Assembly (NCBI GenBank): GCA_963705525.1
Contig: CAVPJW010000005.1
Location: 112,911 to 176,910 of the forward strand
DNA from: CAVPJW01 sp963705525
GTDB lineage: Bacteria; Acidobacteriota; Vicinamibacteria; Vicinamibacterales; CAVPJW01
DNA length: 64,000 bases
Direction of reading: 5' to 3'
The position numbers were made by a program, and so were the translations under genes. The notes below the pieces were generated by a model. It had not been told where the DNA came from, did not search any database, and was given only the letters and a program-made list of their open reading frames with translations. The stretch's first letter is position 1. The number at the start of each line of letters is the position of its first letter. Of this stretch, positions 27,741 to 37,153 are shown piece by piece.

Positions 27741-27752
27741 ATTCCGCGCGAA
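27727..27752. terminator. Perfect 10-bp inverted repeat around the ABC permease stop codon
   Basis: TTCGCGCGGA and TCCGCGCGAA flank a 6-base loop, CTAGAT, that contains the TAG stop. It lies between two convergent genes, where a shared bidirectional terminator would be expected. There is no T-run, so its efficiency as an intrinsic terminator is uncertain. Confidence 0.5.
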
Positions 27753-27770
27753 ATGTCCGCGTCACGTCTT

Positions 27771-28805
27771 CTACTGACCTGACGTCGGGACCGTTCGAAT
27801 CCCGTGATCCATCTGGTGCGCCTCACGCGCCGCATCGATCGCCGCCTTCTTCGGAAAGTCGCGGCCCGTCAACTCCTTGAACACTTGAGCGACCTGCGCC
27901 TCGAAGCCGGCCATCGATTTCGGATCCTGGTCGATGTACTTGGCGTGGCGCGGCATCAGCGCGGCTCTGATCTCGGCAACTTGGGATTGCACGACATCGG
28001 GCGCGAGACTCTTCCGCTTGGCCACCTCGTCACGGAGGCCTGCGAAAAACTGCTTCTGCTCTTCCAGCACACCGCCGGTGCCGTTTGGTCCATGTCCGGG
28101 TGCGATGATGGACGCACCGAGCGCCTGCGCCTTCCCGAGCGTGTCTATCCACTGGCCGCTGTCGCCGTCGGCCATGTAGTTGTACGGACCGTTCACGCAG
28201 GCATCGCCGGTGAATAGGATCTTCTCCTTGGGCAGCCACGCAAATCCATCGCCGCGCGTGTGTCCGACGCCGAAGTGCCGCAGCTCCACACGATGTTTGC
28301 CGTCATCGAAGATCAGCAGGTCCTGATAGAGGACTGACGGAACCTTGAGCTTCGTGGTCTTGAGATCGTCGCGGTCTTTGGCCTCGTCTTCCCATCGTCC
28401 AGGCGGTCCGCCGAAGAGACCGGTCTCGTACTTCCGCATCTCCGCGACGACACCTTCATGCGCCACGAGCGATGCGCCATTGTCCGCCCAGAACTGGTTG
28501 CCGTAGGCGTGGTCGCCGTGGTGGTGAGTGTCGAACGCAAATCGGATGGGCTTGTTCGTGAGCGCCTTGATCTTCGGAAGAATCTCCTGCGCACCGGACG
28601 GGAAATTGGCGTCGACGACGAGCACGTAGTCGTCGAAGATGACCCACCCGTTATTGCAATGCCCCTTGCCGGCGAGATCGCCTTCGTGGAAGTACACGCC
28701 GGGCGCGAGCTCTTTGACCGTGTTCACCTGCGTTCTCACGGAACGCTCGAGTGTCAGGACGGCCCACGCGACAACGAGGCAGGAAAAGACGACTACTCGC
28801 TTCAC
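27771..28805 (-). CDS. Exported metallo-beta-lactamase-fold hydrolase
   Basis: 344 residues. A signal peptide (MKRVVVFSCLVVAWAVLTL) precedes a metallo-beta-lactamase fold with the dinuclear-metal motif 'THHHGDHAYG' (His94, His96, Asp98, His99). Later ligands are seen in 'GVGHTRGDGFAWLP' and 'APGHGPNG'. The C-terminal 80 residues are helical ('FAGLRDEVAKRKSLAPDVV'). The family is broad (lactonases, quinoprotein relay enzymes, sulfatases), so only hydrolase activity is claimed. It is convergent with the ADOP permease and 87 bases downstream of the beta-helix gene. Confidence 0.85.
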   Translation of the reverse strand: MKRVVVFSCLVVAWAVLTLERSVRTQVNTVKELAPGVYFHEGDLAGKGHCNNGWVIFDDYVLVVDANFPSGAQEILPKIKALTNKPIRFAFDTHHHGDHAYGNQFWADNGASLVAHEGVVAEMRKYETGLFGGPPGRWEDEAKDRDDLKTTKLKVPSVLYQDLLIFDDGKHRVELRHFGVGHTRGDGFAWLPKEKILFTGDACVNGPYNYMADGDSGQWIDTLGKAQALGASIIAPGHGPNGTGGVLEEQKQFFAGLRDEVAKRKSLAPDVVQSQVAEIRAALMPRHAKYIDQDPKSMAGFEAQVAQVFKELTGRDFPKKAAIDAAREAHQMDHGIRTVPTSGQ

Positions 28806-28891
28806 GGCGCGCTCCTTGGGTCACATGTTCGATCGCGCGGTGGTTCGCGAATCGCCGAGACCCTGAAGCGCGGGATTATAGCGGAGGTGCG

Positions 28892-30859
28892 CTACTGAAC
28901 AACTTTGATTGTGAGCGTCTGGGTGTCGGTCGCCGCGTTCGACTGACTGTCGCGGGCCTTGACCACGAACTGCCAGGTCCCGAGGGTCGTCGCGCGTCCG
29001 TATATGGCGCCATACGTCGGGTGGATCGCCAGCCCAGGCGGCAGCTTGCCGAGATACACCGACCATGTGTAGGGTTTCACACCACCGGTCGCTTGAAGCA
29101 GCTGAGCGTAGTCTTTATTGCGACGGGCGTTGGGAAGGCTCAGTGTCGTGATGTTCAACAGTGCGCTTGCCTGGGAAACGATCAGGCTGAAGGTGCGCGA
29201 GTCTGAGTCGGCTGGATTACGAGCATCGGCAACCCGGAACGTCAGCGCGGAAATGCTGGAGGAGACGGGAACACCGCTGATGGTTCCGCTGATGGCATTG
29301 AGCGACAACCCCGGGGGCATTGTTCCGGCCGTCTGCGACCACGTATAGGGGGTCAGTCCTCCGGTCGCCGAGAGTGTGGTCGAGTAAAACGTGCCAACCT
29401 TGCCGTTCGGCAGGCTCGACGTGGTCAGGACGAGATCGGCAATCTGGCCACCCGCCAGCTCGAAGGCGCCAATATCCATGGCTGAATCGCGCGGGCGGTT
29501 CTGGCCGCGCTGGTGCTTGACGTACTCGCGTGTGATGTCGTGAGTCGGCAGCACCGCAGGGCTGAGCACCGTGCCGGCGTCGGCGACTTCGGCTCCGGCG
29601 ACGAGACGAAACTTCTGCGCGCTCTCGTCCAGGAATCCGGGTGTCGTGCCCGGCACGGAGGTGCCATCGTCATTGATGACGCCACTCAGGGAGCCGTTGA
29701 ACGTGCTCACCCAGCCCGGCTTCAGCCAGTTGTGAGAGATATCCAGAATGCCGGTGTCATCGAGGAGCGATTGGGTGTCGCCCGGCAGAGTCGAATAAAT
29801 GATGTTGTTTCTGACGTCGGCGTGCTCCTCGTTCGATGACAGTCTGAGAAACGTATTCCGATCCGTACGGTAGGAAACAATCGTGTTGTTGTAGAAGTAA
29901 AGCGTCCCCTTCCGGTAATCCATCGTCGAACCGCTGTCACCACCGTAGTGCACGATCTGACGATTCCCCGCTCCGTCCGGCTCCAGAAGGACGTTCCCAT
30001 ACACAAACGTAGAGTGATAACGCGCATCGTTTCTGATGAGCGCGCTGTCTTCGCCGTCGACGAGGTCGAGTTGCCGGTTCCCGCCCTCGATCCAGTTGTA
30101 TCGAACAACAAGACCCGCCGATCGGTCTTTCAGGTTGTTGCCCTGCGCGCCGGCGCGCAGGGGACCGAACCGATTGTACTGAAACGTGATGCCGATCGCC
30201 GCCGTGTAATTGTTGTGTTCGTAGATGCTGTCCTGATTGCCGTTGTCGTAGATGTAGTTGGCCTCGACGAGGATGTCCCTCGACGCCAGCTCGTCGCTCG
30301 ACGCGACGAAGAAGCCGTTGCCGCTGTCGTGAATCGCGTTGCCCCGAATCGTGATGTTTTCGCCCTTCTCGATATAGATGGACGACGCGTTGTTCGTATA
30401 CGCCTGACTTGAACCGTTGGCCGCGGTGAACGTGTACGGAGGGCGCGCGCTCCTGATGTCGAGCTTTTCGATCGTGATGAACTTGGGCGTGGTGTCGGCG
30501 GGCACGTTGGCGCCGCCGATCTTGATGACGCCGCGCTCCTGATTCCAGTAATTGAGCGCCGATCTCGTCGTCGCGCCGTTGCCGTCGATGATCGGCAATT
30601 CGCCGTTCGGGCCAGGAATCCCGCGAACGATAATGGGTGCCGCGGCCGTTCCCTGGCGGCAGATGACCCACTTTTCCTGGTACGGTGTCGCCCGCCAGTA
30701 GATGAGGACGATGTCGCCGGGCTGAAGCGATTCCCATGGGACGGCACCGATGGTGTCGTAGACCTTCCCCGGCCCGACTTCATATGTCGTGGCGGCTTCG
30801 GCTGAGCCAGCCAGCAGCACGCTCGCGACGAGCGCCGACAGGGCGACGAACCTGCGCAT
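28892..30859 (-). CDS. Exported right-handed beta-helix protein with two putative-Ig domains
   Basis: 655 residues from the ATG at 30859, which begins a clean signal peptide (MRRFVALSALVASVLLAGSAEA). Residues 30-470 have parallel beta-helix coils as in pectate-lyase-like proteins ('ENITIRGNAIHDSGNGFFVA', 'DILVEANYIYDNG', 'NNIIYSTLPGD'). Two He_PIG-type domains follow, each with 'GLTPYTWS...LPPGL...GTISGVP' -like motifs. Polysaccharide binding or lysis is likely, but the catalytic residues are not identifiable by eye. The open frame runs on upstream into the EamA gene only because that gene has a frame break. Confidence 0.82.
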   Translation of the reverse strand: MRRFVALSALVASVLLAGSAEAATTYEVGPGKVYDTIGAVPWESLQPGDIVLIYWRATPYQEKWVICRQGTAAAPIIVRGIPGPNGELPIIDGNGATTRSALNYWNQERGVIKIGGANVPADTTPKFITIEKLDIRSARPPYTFTAANGSSQAYTNNASSIYIEKGENITIRGNAIHDSGNGFFVASSDELASRDILVEANYIYDNGNQDSIYEHNNYTAAIGITFQYNRFGPLRAGAQGNNLKDRSAGLVVRYNWIEGGNRQLDLVDGEDSALIRNDARYHSTFVYGNVLLEPDGAGNRQIVHYGGDSGSTMDYRKGTLYFYNNTIVSYRTDRNTFLRLSSNEEHADVRNNIIYSTLPGDTQSLLDDTGILDISHNWLKPGWVSTFNGSLSGVINDDGTSVPGTTPGFLDESAQKFRLVAGAEVADAGTVLSPAVLPTHDITREYVKHQRGQNRPRDSAMDIGAFELAGGQIADLVLTTSSLPNGKVGTFYSTTLSATGGLTPYTWSQTAGTMPPGLSLNAISGTISGVPVSSSISALTFRVADARNPADSDSRTFSLIVSQASALLNITTLSLPNARRNKDYAQLLQATGGVKPYTWSVYLGKLPPGLAIHPTYGAIYGRATTLGTWQFVVKARDSQSNAATDTQTLTIKVVQ

Positions 30860-31023
30860 GCGGAAGCCTCGCAGAGACAACGGTCCGGAGGAGCGAGAGC
30901 AAGATGACCGCCATCGCCGGCAGGCCTCCATACCCGAACAATTCAGGAAATCCCGCTCTGGCAAGAACAGGATTGTCGGAGAGCTGACAGTCTGGTGATC
31001 GCCGGGACGGGCCGCTCGACGGC

Positions 31024-32005
31024 TCAGCTTGCGCGCGGTTTCGACTTGGAACGGGCCACGAGCGTCATCGCGACGCCAGCCACGATGACGGCGGTCGGCA
31101 GAATCATGCGAAGCCCGAGAGGTTCGCCGGCGGCCAGCCACCCAAGCAACACGGCGACCACAGGATTGACGTACCAGGTACGTGGACAAGCGCGCCGGCG
31201 TCGTCACTCGCAACAGCCAGTTGTAGGCGGTGAATGCGACAACCGAGCCGAAGACGATCAGATAGATCAGCGACCAGATCGATCTGGCCGAGACGGGTGT
31301 CGCGGCGAGACGGTGCATCTCACCGAACGCCAGCGACGCGACCAACAACAGAAAGCCGCCGCCCAGGAGTTGCATGCCGGTCGCTAGCGCCACCGATCTC
31401 GGGAAGCCGGCGCGGCGCGAATACAGCGAACCTGCCACCCAGGACGCCGACCCGCACATCATGGCGAATCCCGTCAGGATATCGACGCCACCGGCCGCCG
31501 TGTGATCGGACGGGAGAACGAGCATGGCCACGCCGGCAAATCCCGTGGAGAGCCCCAGGATGACTCCGAGGCCTGGACGCGGGCCCGTGCCGCCAAGCCA
31601 GTCGAACAGCACCATCCAGAGTGGAATCGTCGACGCAAGCAGCGCGGCCGGCCCCGATGCGATGCGCTGCTCGGCCCACGCGAGCACGCCGTGACAGACG
31701 AGGAACAACAAGCCGCCAACGATGAGGGCCTGAACCCACTGGCGCCGTTCCGGAGCGGGCGCGCCGCTCATGCGCGCCGCCAGGTACAGGATCACTCCTG
31801 CTCCGCCCGAGCGAGCGCTCATCGTGAGGAGCGGCGGGATCGTCTCAACGGCGAACCGGATCGCCAGGAAGGTCGAACCCCAAATCAGATACACCGCGGC
31901 GAACGCGAGGACGAGCTGAGCGACCTGGGGACTTTGAGCGAGGCTGTGGGTGTGGCCGGCAACCGAACCACCTATCGCATCTCTCCGAACCGCCGGGGTG
32001 CTCAT
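31024..32005 (-). pseudogene. EamA/DMT-family exporter, one frame break
   Basis: After joining, about 325 residues with ten hydrophobic helices in two EamA repeats, starting at the ATG at 32005 ('MSTPAVRRDAIGG'). The first repeat begins 'LAFAAVYLIWGSTFLAIRFA'. The frame shifts by +1 at 31171-31180: 'TPARLSTY' continues naturally as 'YVNPVVAVLLGWLAAGEP' in the next frame, ending at TGA 31024-31026. The family exports small metabolites such as amino acids. It diverges from a CGNR-type regulator, with an inverted repeat between them. The break is probably a sequencing insertion, because everything downstream remains well conserved. Confidence 0.8.
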
Positions 32006-32008
32006 GTG

Positions 32009-32041
32009 GTAACCTGTTAGTGACGATTTGAAGGTTACAAT
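32009..32041. promoter_or_regulatory. Inverted-repeat operator and -10 box between EamA and CGNR genes
   Basis: GTAACCT (32009-32015) and AGGTTAC (32032-32038) form a 7-bp inverted repeat with a 16-base spacer. The right half overlaps a -10-like TACAAT (32036-32041) for the CGNR gene. The left half lies 3 bases from the EamA start codon. The placement would let a dimeric regulator control both genes. Confidence 0.5.
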
Positions 32042-32093
32042 ACGCACGATGCGCTGTCAAACCTGTGGATCCTCGGATGAAAGCGGACGCTGA

Positions 32094-32723
32094 ATGACGG
32101 GTACGGAATCCGGCCCTCAGGGAGCATTCGAGTTCACGGGCGGTCGAGCGTGCCTCGATTTCATCAACACGCTGAGCCGCCGGCGCACGAAGAAACCTGC
32201 GGAGCGCCTGCTGGACTATGCCGACGTTCTGAGGTGGGGCCGTCTGTCGGGCTCGCTGTCGGCGAGGGACGTGACACGCCTGACCCGAATCGCCGCGGAA
32301 CATCCGGTCCGCGCGACTCGCGCTCTCGAGAGTGCCGTCCGGTTTCGAGAGGTACTCTACGAGATTTTCCTCGCCGTGGCGTCGGATCGCATCCCGCGCG
32401 CGCAGGATCTCGCGGCCCTCGACAAGGTGCTGCATGCTTCGGCGCAGGCGAGCGAAGTGAGGCCGACGGCCTCGGGCTTCGAGCAGGTCGTGGACAAACA
32501 GAAGGCGGCGCTCGACACCGTCCTCTGGACGATGGCGAGGTCCGCCCTCGATCTTTTGCTCTCTCCGACCGATCGTCCACGCGTGCGGGAGTGCGCCGCG
32601 CCCACCTGCTCGTGGCTGTTTCTGGACACGACCCGCAACCGATCTCGCCGCTGGTGCGAGATGAAGGTGTGCGGGAACCGCAACAAGGTCAGGCGCTACC
32701 GCGATCGGGCCCGCCGGAACTGA
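32094..32723 (+). CDS. CGNR zinc-finger transcriptional regulator (ABATE domain)
   Basis: 209 residues. The N-terminal ABATE domain opens with 'FTGGRACLDFINTLSRR', typical of a putative stress-sensing domain. The C-terminal CGNR finger carries four cysteines in 'CAAPTCSWLF' and 'RRWCEMKVCGNRNK', followed by a basic tail that should bind DNA. Such regulators often lie beside transporter genes. Here the EamA exporter is divergent with a shared inverted repeat, so ligand-dependent control of export is a fair inference. The ATG at 32094 is the first good start after the putative -10 box. Confidence 0.88.
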   Translation: MTGTESGPQGAFEFTGGRACLDFINTLSRRRTKKPAERLLDYADVLRWGRLSGSLSARDVTRLTRIAAEHPVRATRALESAVRFREVLYEIFLAVASDRIPRAQDLAALDKVLHASAQASEVRPTASGFEQVVDKQKAALDTVLWTMARSALDLLLSPTDRPRVRECAAPTCSWLFLDTTRNRSRRWCEMKVCGNRNKVRRYRDRARRN

Positions 32724-32732
32724 GCTGGCCCC

Positions 32733-33197
32733 TTACGACCCCATCGCCGCCGCGGCTCGCTTCCCCATTTCCTCGGGCGGGACGTCTTCAACATGCGTGG
32801 CAATCTGCCAGTCGTGGCCGAACGGATCCGTGATTCTCGAATAGCGATCGCCCCAGAACATGTTCGTCGCCGGCATCTGCTCCTTGGCGCCCGCCCCGAC
32901 CGCGCGCTTGTGCAGCGCATCAACGTCTTCGGTGTAGATCAGCAGGCTGACCGGCGTGCCGCCGAACGACCGCGGCGACCGCCCTCCCATCTCAGGAAAC
33001 GCATCGGACAGGAGCACCCGGGAGCCGCCGATCTGGATTTCGGCGTGCATCACCTTGCCGCCCGGTCCCGGCATGCGAAACAGCTCCTGTGCCCCGAGGG
33101 CGCGTGTGTAGAACTCGATGGCGGCGTCCGCATCATCCACCACCAGATAGGGATTGACCGAGTGGTACCCGTCCGGAATTGGCTTGACCTTCGCCAT
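32733..33197 (-). CDS. VOC-family protein (PhnB/glyoxalase-like)
   Basis: 154 residues with the VOC fold: 'GYHSVNPYLVVDDADAAIEFYTRALGA' at the N-terminus and a C-terminal 'ITDPFGHDWQIATHVED'. The PhnB-like subgroup (DUF1338-unrelated, 'YHSVNPYL') is mostly uncharacterised and may bind a metal or small ligand. It is followed upstream by a second, distinct VOC protein, and the two are probably co-transcribed (gap of 55 bases). Convergent with the CGNR regulator. Confidence 0.88.
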   Translation of the reverse strand: MAKVKPIPDGYHSVNPYLVVDDADAAIEFYTRALGAQELFRMPGPGGKVMHAEIQIGGSRVLLSDAFPEMGGRSPRSFGGTPVSLLIYTEDVDALHKRAVGAGAKEQMPATNMFWGDRYSRITDPFGHDWQIATHVEDVPPEEMGKRAAAAMGS

Positions 33198-33252
33198 GAC
33201 ACTCCTCCTTCAGGATCATTCAACGTCTGTGGCGAAGGCTTTAACGAGGGTT

Positions 33253-33636
33253 CTATTTCCTTTCCGCAAGCGTCAAGACATAGCCATCGGGGTCGCTGAC
33301 GGCGAATTCGCGCATGCCGTAAAACTGATCCTTCAGCGGGTGCACGATGCGCGCGCGCGAGCGCAGGCTCTCGTAGAGGGCGTCCACGCCGTCGATCTCG
33401 ATGTACAGCGTCAGACTGCCGCCGATCGGCTGGCCGGCAAACTCCGGCAGCTCCTCGATGGCCGCCTGCCGGTCGTTGAGAAAGATCTCAACGCCGTCCC
33501 GCTGCATCGCCGCAAACACATACGGGGGCGCCTCCGGCACCGACATGGCCTGTGTGAAACCCAGTTCGTCGCGATAGAACGCGACGCTCTTGACGACGTC
33601 TCGAACGATGAGATTGGGGGTCAGCTTCTTGAACAT
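33253..33636 (-). CDS. VOC-family protein (bleomycin-resistance/glyoxalase-like)
   Basis: 127 residues, one pair of VOC half-motifs: 'LTPNLIVRDVVKSVAFYRDELGF' at the start and 'REFAVSDPDGYVLTLAER' at the end. The C-terminal Glu in 'LTLAER' occupies the usual metal-ligand position. Sequestration or metal-dependent conversion of a small molecule is possible; the ligand is unknown. It is the first gene of the pair. Confidence 0.85.
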   Translation of the reverse strand: MFKKLTPNLIVRDVVKSVAFYRDELGFTQAMSVPEAPPYVFAAMQRDGVEIFLNDRQAAIEELPEFAGQPIGGSLTLYIEIDGVDALYESLRSRARIVHPLKDQFYGMREFAVSDPDGYVLTLAERK

Positions 33637-34042
33637 CGAGTCGTCTCCTCGAGGTCGGTGCGCAGCCCTGCGGCCTCCGGCCGTTCATCACTGCGCATCG
33701 GACCTGATTGGGCAGACGGTGCCGATCGTTGTCGGGGCCACGAAAGCACACCATCCGCGGTGCTCGCGTTGCCTCCGTCTGCGATCGCGCGAGAGAAGAG
33801 CGCAGGTAGGGTCCCAGGTTGGACGACGTGATCGGGACCCGCGAGGTACGAGAACAGACTAGCACAGGTTCAGCGCCGAAGGATCAAAAGACCTGAAGGA
33901 CTTCGGGAAGGGTCAGGCTCGGGAACGGTGGGGCGACGACGCGTCGACTCCCCTTCGACTCTTCGACCTTGCGACCCCGCGACCCTTTCAGGGCGCATCC
34001 GTGTGCTACGATGCCGCGCCGCTGTTCGTGAAAGGAGTACCG
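33637..34042. other. Intergenic region with TTCGACC-type repeats
   Basis: About 400 bases without a convincing gene. The part nearest the esterase (33950-33990) contains irregular tandem 'CTTCGACTCTTCGACC' and 'GCGACCC' units. The remainder shows no recognisable RNA gene or promoter. AAAGGAG at 34031-34037 is the ribosome site of the next gene. Confidence 0.5.
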
Positions 34043-35854
34043 ATGTCATTGTGGGTTTCGTCGGGCGCCGCAAGACGCCTGTCCGTCGCATTTCTCATTT
34101 CATCCGTGCTCGCCGCGCTGGCGTGCCAGACGACCTCGTCTGGTGGATCGGCGCCCTCGACGCGTCTTCGTGTCGCCCTCTCGTTCCCCGCTTCGCAGAG
34201 CGCCGCGCCGCTCGATGGCCGGATGCTGCTGCTGCTCTCGACCGACGAACACAAGGAGCCACGGTTCCAGATGGCCGACGGTGATGCCACGGCGCAGCTC
34301 TTCGGCGTGGACGTTGACGGATTGAAGCCGGGAGACGAGGCCGTCGTGGACGCCACGGTCCTCGGGTATCCGCAAGAACGCCTGTCGGACATCAAGCCCG
34401 GCGAATACTGGGTGCAGGGGCTTCTGCACACGTACGAGACCTTCACGCGCAGCGACGGCCACACGGTGAAGCTGCCGCCCGATCGCGGCGAGGGCCAGCA
34501 GTGGAATGCCGCGCCAGGAAATCTGTACAGCAAGCCGCAGAAGGTTCGCGTCGATCCCTCCACGAGCGACGCGATTCGCATCTCTCTCGACCAGAAGATT
34601 CAGCCGCTCCCGGACATTCCGGACACGAAGTACGTGAAGCACGTCCGGATTCAGAGCGAGCGCCTGACGAAATTCTGGGGACGGCCGATGTACCTCGGCG
34701 CGATCGTCATTCTGCCGGAAGGCTACGACAGTCATCCGAACGTGCATTACCCGCTGGCGATCTATCACGGCCATTTCGAGCGCAACCTGTTCGGCTGGCG
34801 CGAAACACCGCCCGATGAGACGCTGCCCAAGCCCGACGTCGAAGGCATCACGAAGTTCTGCCCCAACGGTCACGAGGGCGAACTCTGCACGAAATATGGC
34901 TACGAACGGATGGTGCAGGAGTACAGCTACAAGTTCTACAAGGAATGGACGGGGCCGGGCTTTCCTCGCGTGATCCTGATCGGGATTCAGCACGCCAATC
35001 CGTACTATGACGACTCCTATGCCGTGAACTCCGAGAACCTCGGTCCGTATGGCGATGCCATCACGTATGAATTGGTGCCTCATATTGAAAAGACCTTCCG
35101 GGGCGTCGGCAGCTGGGCACGCGGCCTCTACGGCGGATCGACCGGCGGGTGGGAAGCGCTCGGCGCCCAGGTCCTCTATCCCGACGAGTACAACGGCACC
35201 TTCGCGAACTGCCCGGATCCGATCGACTTCCGGATGTATACGGTCGTGAATATCTACGAGGACAAGAACGCCTACTACTCCGAAGGTCCCTGGAAGAAAA
35301 CGCCGAGGCCCGGACAGCGCGACTATCTCGGACGCACGCGCAGCACGCTCGAGCAGAACAACCGGCTCGAGCTCGTCCTCGGTACCAAGTCACGCTCCGG
35401 CGGGCAATGGGACATCTGGGAAGCGGTCTTTTCGCCGGTCGGCGCGGACGGCTATCCCCAGCGGATCTGGGACAAGCGGACCGGTGTCATCGACCGCAAG
35501 GTCGCCGAATACTGGCGCGATCACTACGACCTCGGACACATCCTCGGACGCGACTGGGCGACGCTCGGGCCGAAGCTGCGTGGCAAGATCACCATCAATG
35601 TCGGACTGTCCGATAACTTTTTCCTGAACAACGCCGTGTACTTCGTCGAAGACGTGTTGAAGTCGGCCACCAACCCGCCCGCCGACGCGAAGTTCGACTA
35701 CGGCGCACGCGACGAACACTGCTGGAGCGGTGACCACACGGTTCCCAATGCCATCTCGCGCATCACGTATCACAGCCGCTTCATCCGTCAATTGACGGAT
35801 CACTGGACGAAGACGGCACCCAAGGGGGCGGATACGAGGGGGTGGAGATATTGA
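34043..35854 (+). CDS. Esterase/alpha-beta hydrolase-fold lipoprotein
   Basis: 603 residues from the ATG at 34043, preceded by AAAGGAG. The signal sequence ends in a lipobox, 'VLAALAC', so the protein should be a lipoprotein. After an N-terminal beta-rich domain (residues 30-220) comes an esterase-D-like domain with nucleophile Ser366 in 'LYGGSTGGWEALG'. 'PLAIYHGHFERN' marks the oxyanion-hole strand, and the C-terminal 'RDEHCWSGDHT' region could hold the catalytic His. The substrate is unknown. It is transcribed alone and convergent with the porin gene. Confidence 0.85.
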   Translation: MSLWVSSGAARRLSVAFLISSVLAALACQTTSSGGSAPSTRLRVALSFPASQSAAPLDGRMLLLLSTDEHKEPRFQMADGDATAQLFGVDVDGLKPGDEAVVDATVLGYPQERLSDIKPGEYWVQGLLHTYETFTRSDGHTVKLPPDRGEGQQWNAAPGNLYSKPQKVRVDPSTSDAIRISLDQKIQPLPDIPDTKYVKHVRIQSERLTKFWGRPMYLGAIVILPEGYDSHPNVHYPLAIYHGHFERNLFGWRETPPDETLPKPDVEGITKFCPNGHEGELCTKYGYERMVQEYSYKFYKEWTGPGFPRVILIGIQHANPYYDDSYAVNSENLGPYGDAITYELVPHIEKTFRGVGSWARGLYGGSTGGWEALGAQVLYPDEYNGTFANCPDPIDFRMYTVVNIYEDKNAYYSEGPWKKTPRPGQRDYLGRTRSTLEQNNRLELVLGTKSRSGGQWDIWEAVFSPVGADGYPQRIWDKRTGVIDRKVAEYWRDHYDLGHILGRDWATLGPKLRGKITINVGLSDNFFLNNAVYFVEDVLKSATNPPADAKFDYGARDEHCWSGDHTVPNAISRITYHSRFIRQLTDHWTKTAPKGADTRGWRY

Positions 35855-35865
35855 ACTAGGTCCTG

Positions 35866-35993
35866 TAGGTTCTCAGGGTCCTCTGGGTCCTCTGGGTCCT
35901 CAAGTGATGTGGATTGCTCCACAGATCCTGGATGAGCACCTGAAGGACCTTCAGCACCTGTCGGACCTGCAGAACCCGACACACGTCTTTTTT
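35866..35993. repeat. Short-period intergenic repeat (GGGTCCTCT units)
   Basis: The gap between two convergent genes holds three 9-base units of the form GGGTCCTCT (35877-35903 approximately), then looser CCTGAAGGACCTTCAGCACCTG-like units that include an imperfect dyad, GAAGGACCTTC. It may act as a terminator region or may be neutral repeat sequence. Confidence 0.45.
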
Positions 35994-35995
35994 TG

Positions 35996-37132
35996 CTAGA
36001 ACTGCACCTGAAGTCTGAGCATGCCGACCGTGCCGACGTCTGCGCCCGATAGCAGCGGCGCGCCGCGGCCATCGTTCAAGAGCGTCATGCCGCGCACGAA
36101 CCCATCGTCGGCCTCGCGAAACATGACGTTGAACGACACATAGGTGCCGCCGTGGCGGGCGCGGCGATCGATTAAATATTTGACGCCCAGATCCGTGCTG
36201 TGCGCGTTCTGGCCCGAGTTCACGAACTGGCCGTCCTTGAGGTACTGGAACCGGGCGAAGACATCCCAGTCCTTGAAGATGGAGTGCCCGCCGAGCGCGT
36301 AGTATCCGCGCACCCGTTGTCGCACGATGCCCAGGTCACGCGTCGCATCGTAGTATTCGCCTCGCAGGTACGACTTCGCGTTTTCCCACATCAGACCGGT
36401 CGTCCAGGCCGAGTACACGTTGTCGACCGGCGCGCCCGAATCCTGACTCGGCGAGTGGAGATAGCCTGCCGTGAATTTCACATGGTGCACTTCGGCGTTG
36501 CCCTGGAGGGTGTAGCTGAAGTCGCCGTTGTTATCGCTGCTCCGACCCGTTCCCTGGTAGATGCCGGCCGCATATCCCCATTTGACGGCCTTCTGCGTTG
36601 TCGTGCCAATCATCGCCGCGCCCCTGTCCCGCGCGATGGACTGCCCGCTCGATGCCGTCGATTGGCCGTTCAGGCTTCCCGCGACCGAGTTGGTGACGAA
36701 GGGCCGGTCCATGAACACGGTCGCCGAATCGGACCAGCGCGCATCCATGTCGAAGTCGTATTTGTATTGACCGAAGCGCAGCTTCAACCAGGGGCCGAAC
36801 GTGACATCGGCCTCGAGATCCAGAACGAGCGGTGCGGTCGTGCTCGCATTGTCGCCCTGGATCACCATGGTGTAGCTGAGCCGTCGTGTGAGGTTGCCTG
36901 ACACGCCAAGGCGTGCGCGCCTGATGTTGAGCTCGTGCGGCGCCACCGCAAGATCGCCCGGATCGGCCCGGCGATAGTCGAGCTGTGCAAAGCCCGACAC
37001 AGTGACATGCATGTCGACTTTCTCTTGAGGCGGGCTCGCCGGTGGTTGGCTCTGCCCCGCGTGGGCGGACGCTGTCAGCACCAGCAGAAGCGCAACGACG
37101 AGAGTCGCCGGATACAACCTTCCACGGTCCAT
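35996..37132 (-). CDS. Phosphate-selective porin (OprO/OprP-like) outer-membrane protein
   Basis: 378 residues from the ATG at 37132, which starts a signal peptide (MDRGRLYPATLVVALLLVLTASAHA). The mature part shows alternating beta-barrel strands ('VSGFAQLDYRRAD', 'LRFGQYKYDFDMD', 'VHHVKFTAGYLHS', 'KDWDVFARFQYLKDG') and ends with aromatic-terminated 'LRLQVQF', the expected outer-membrane C-terminal signature. The family imports anions such as phosphate or pyrophosphate; specificity is not shown here. Its start lies only 21 bases from the start of a divergent lipoprotein gene. Confidence 0.85.
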   Translation of the reverse strand: MDRGRLYPATLVVALLLVLTASAHAGQSQPPASPPQEKVDMHVTVSGFAQLDYRRADPGDLAVAPHELNIRRARLGVSGNLTRRLSYTMVIQGDNASTTAPLVLDLEADVTFGPWLKLRFGQYKYDFDMDARWSDSATVFMDRPFVTNSVAGSLNGQSTASSGQSIARDRGAAMIGTTTQKAVKWGYAAGIYQGTGRSSDNNGDFSYTLQGNAEVHHVKFTAGYLHSPSQDSGAPVDNVYSAWTTGLMWENAKSYLRGEYYDATRDLGIVRQRVRGYYALGGHSIFKDWDVFARFQYLKDGQFVNSGQNAHSTDLGVKYLIDRRARHGGTYVSFNVMFREADDGFVRGMTLLNDGRGAPLLSGADVGTVGMLRLQVQF

Positions 37133-37153
37133 CACCGTAAAATGGCGCAAGCG

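Noticed and set aside
28892..32047. A 1051-residue open frame that looks like a transporter fused to a beta-helix protein
   Set aside because: The two parts have separate starts and signal sequences. The continuity arises because a +1 break in the EamA gene removes its natural stop at 31024.
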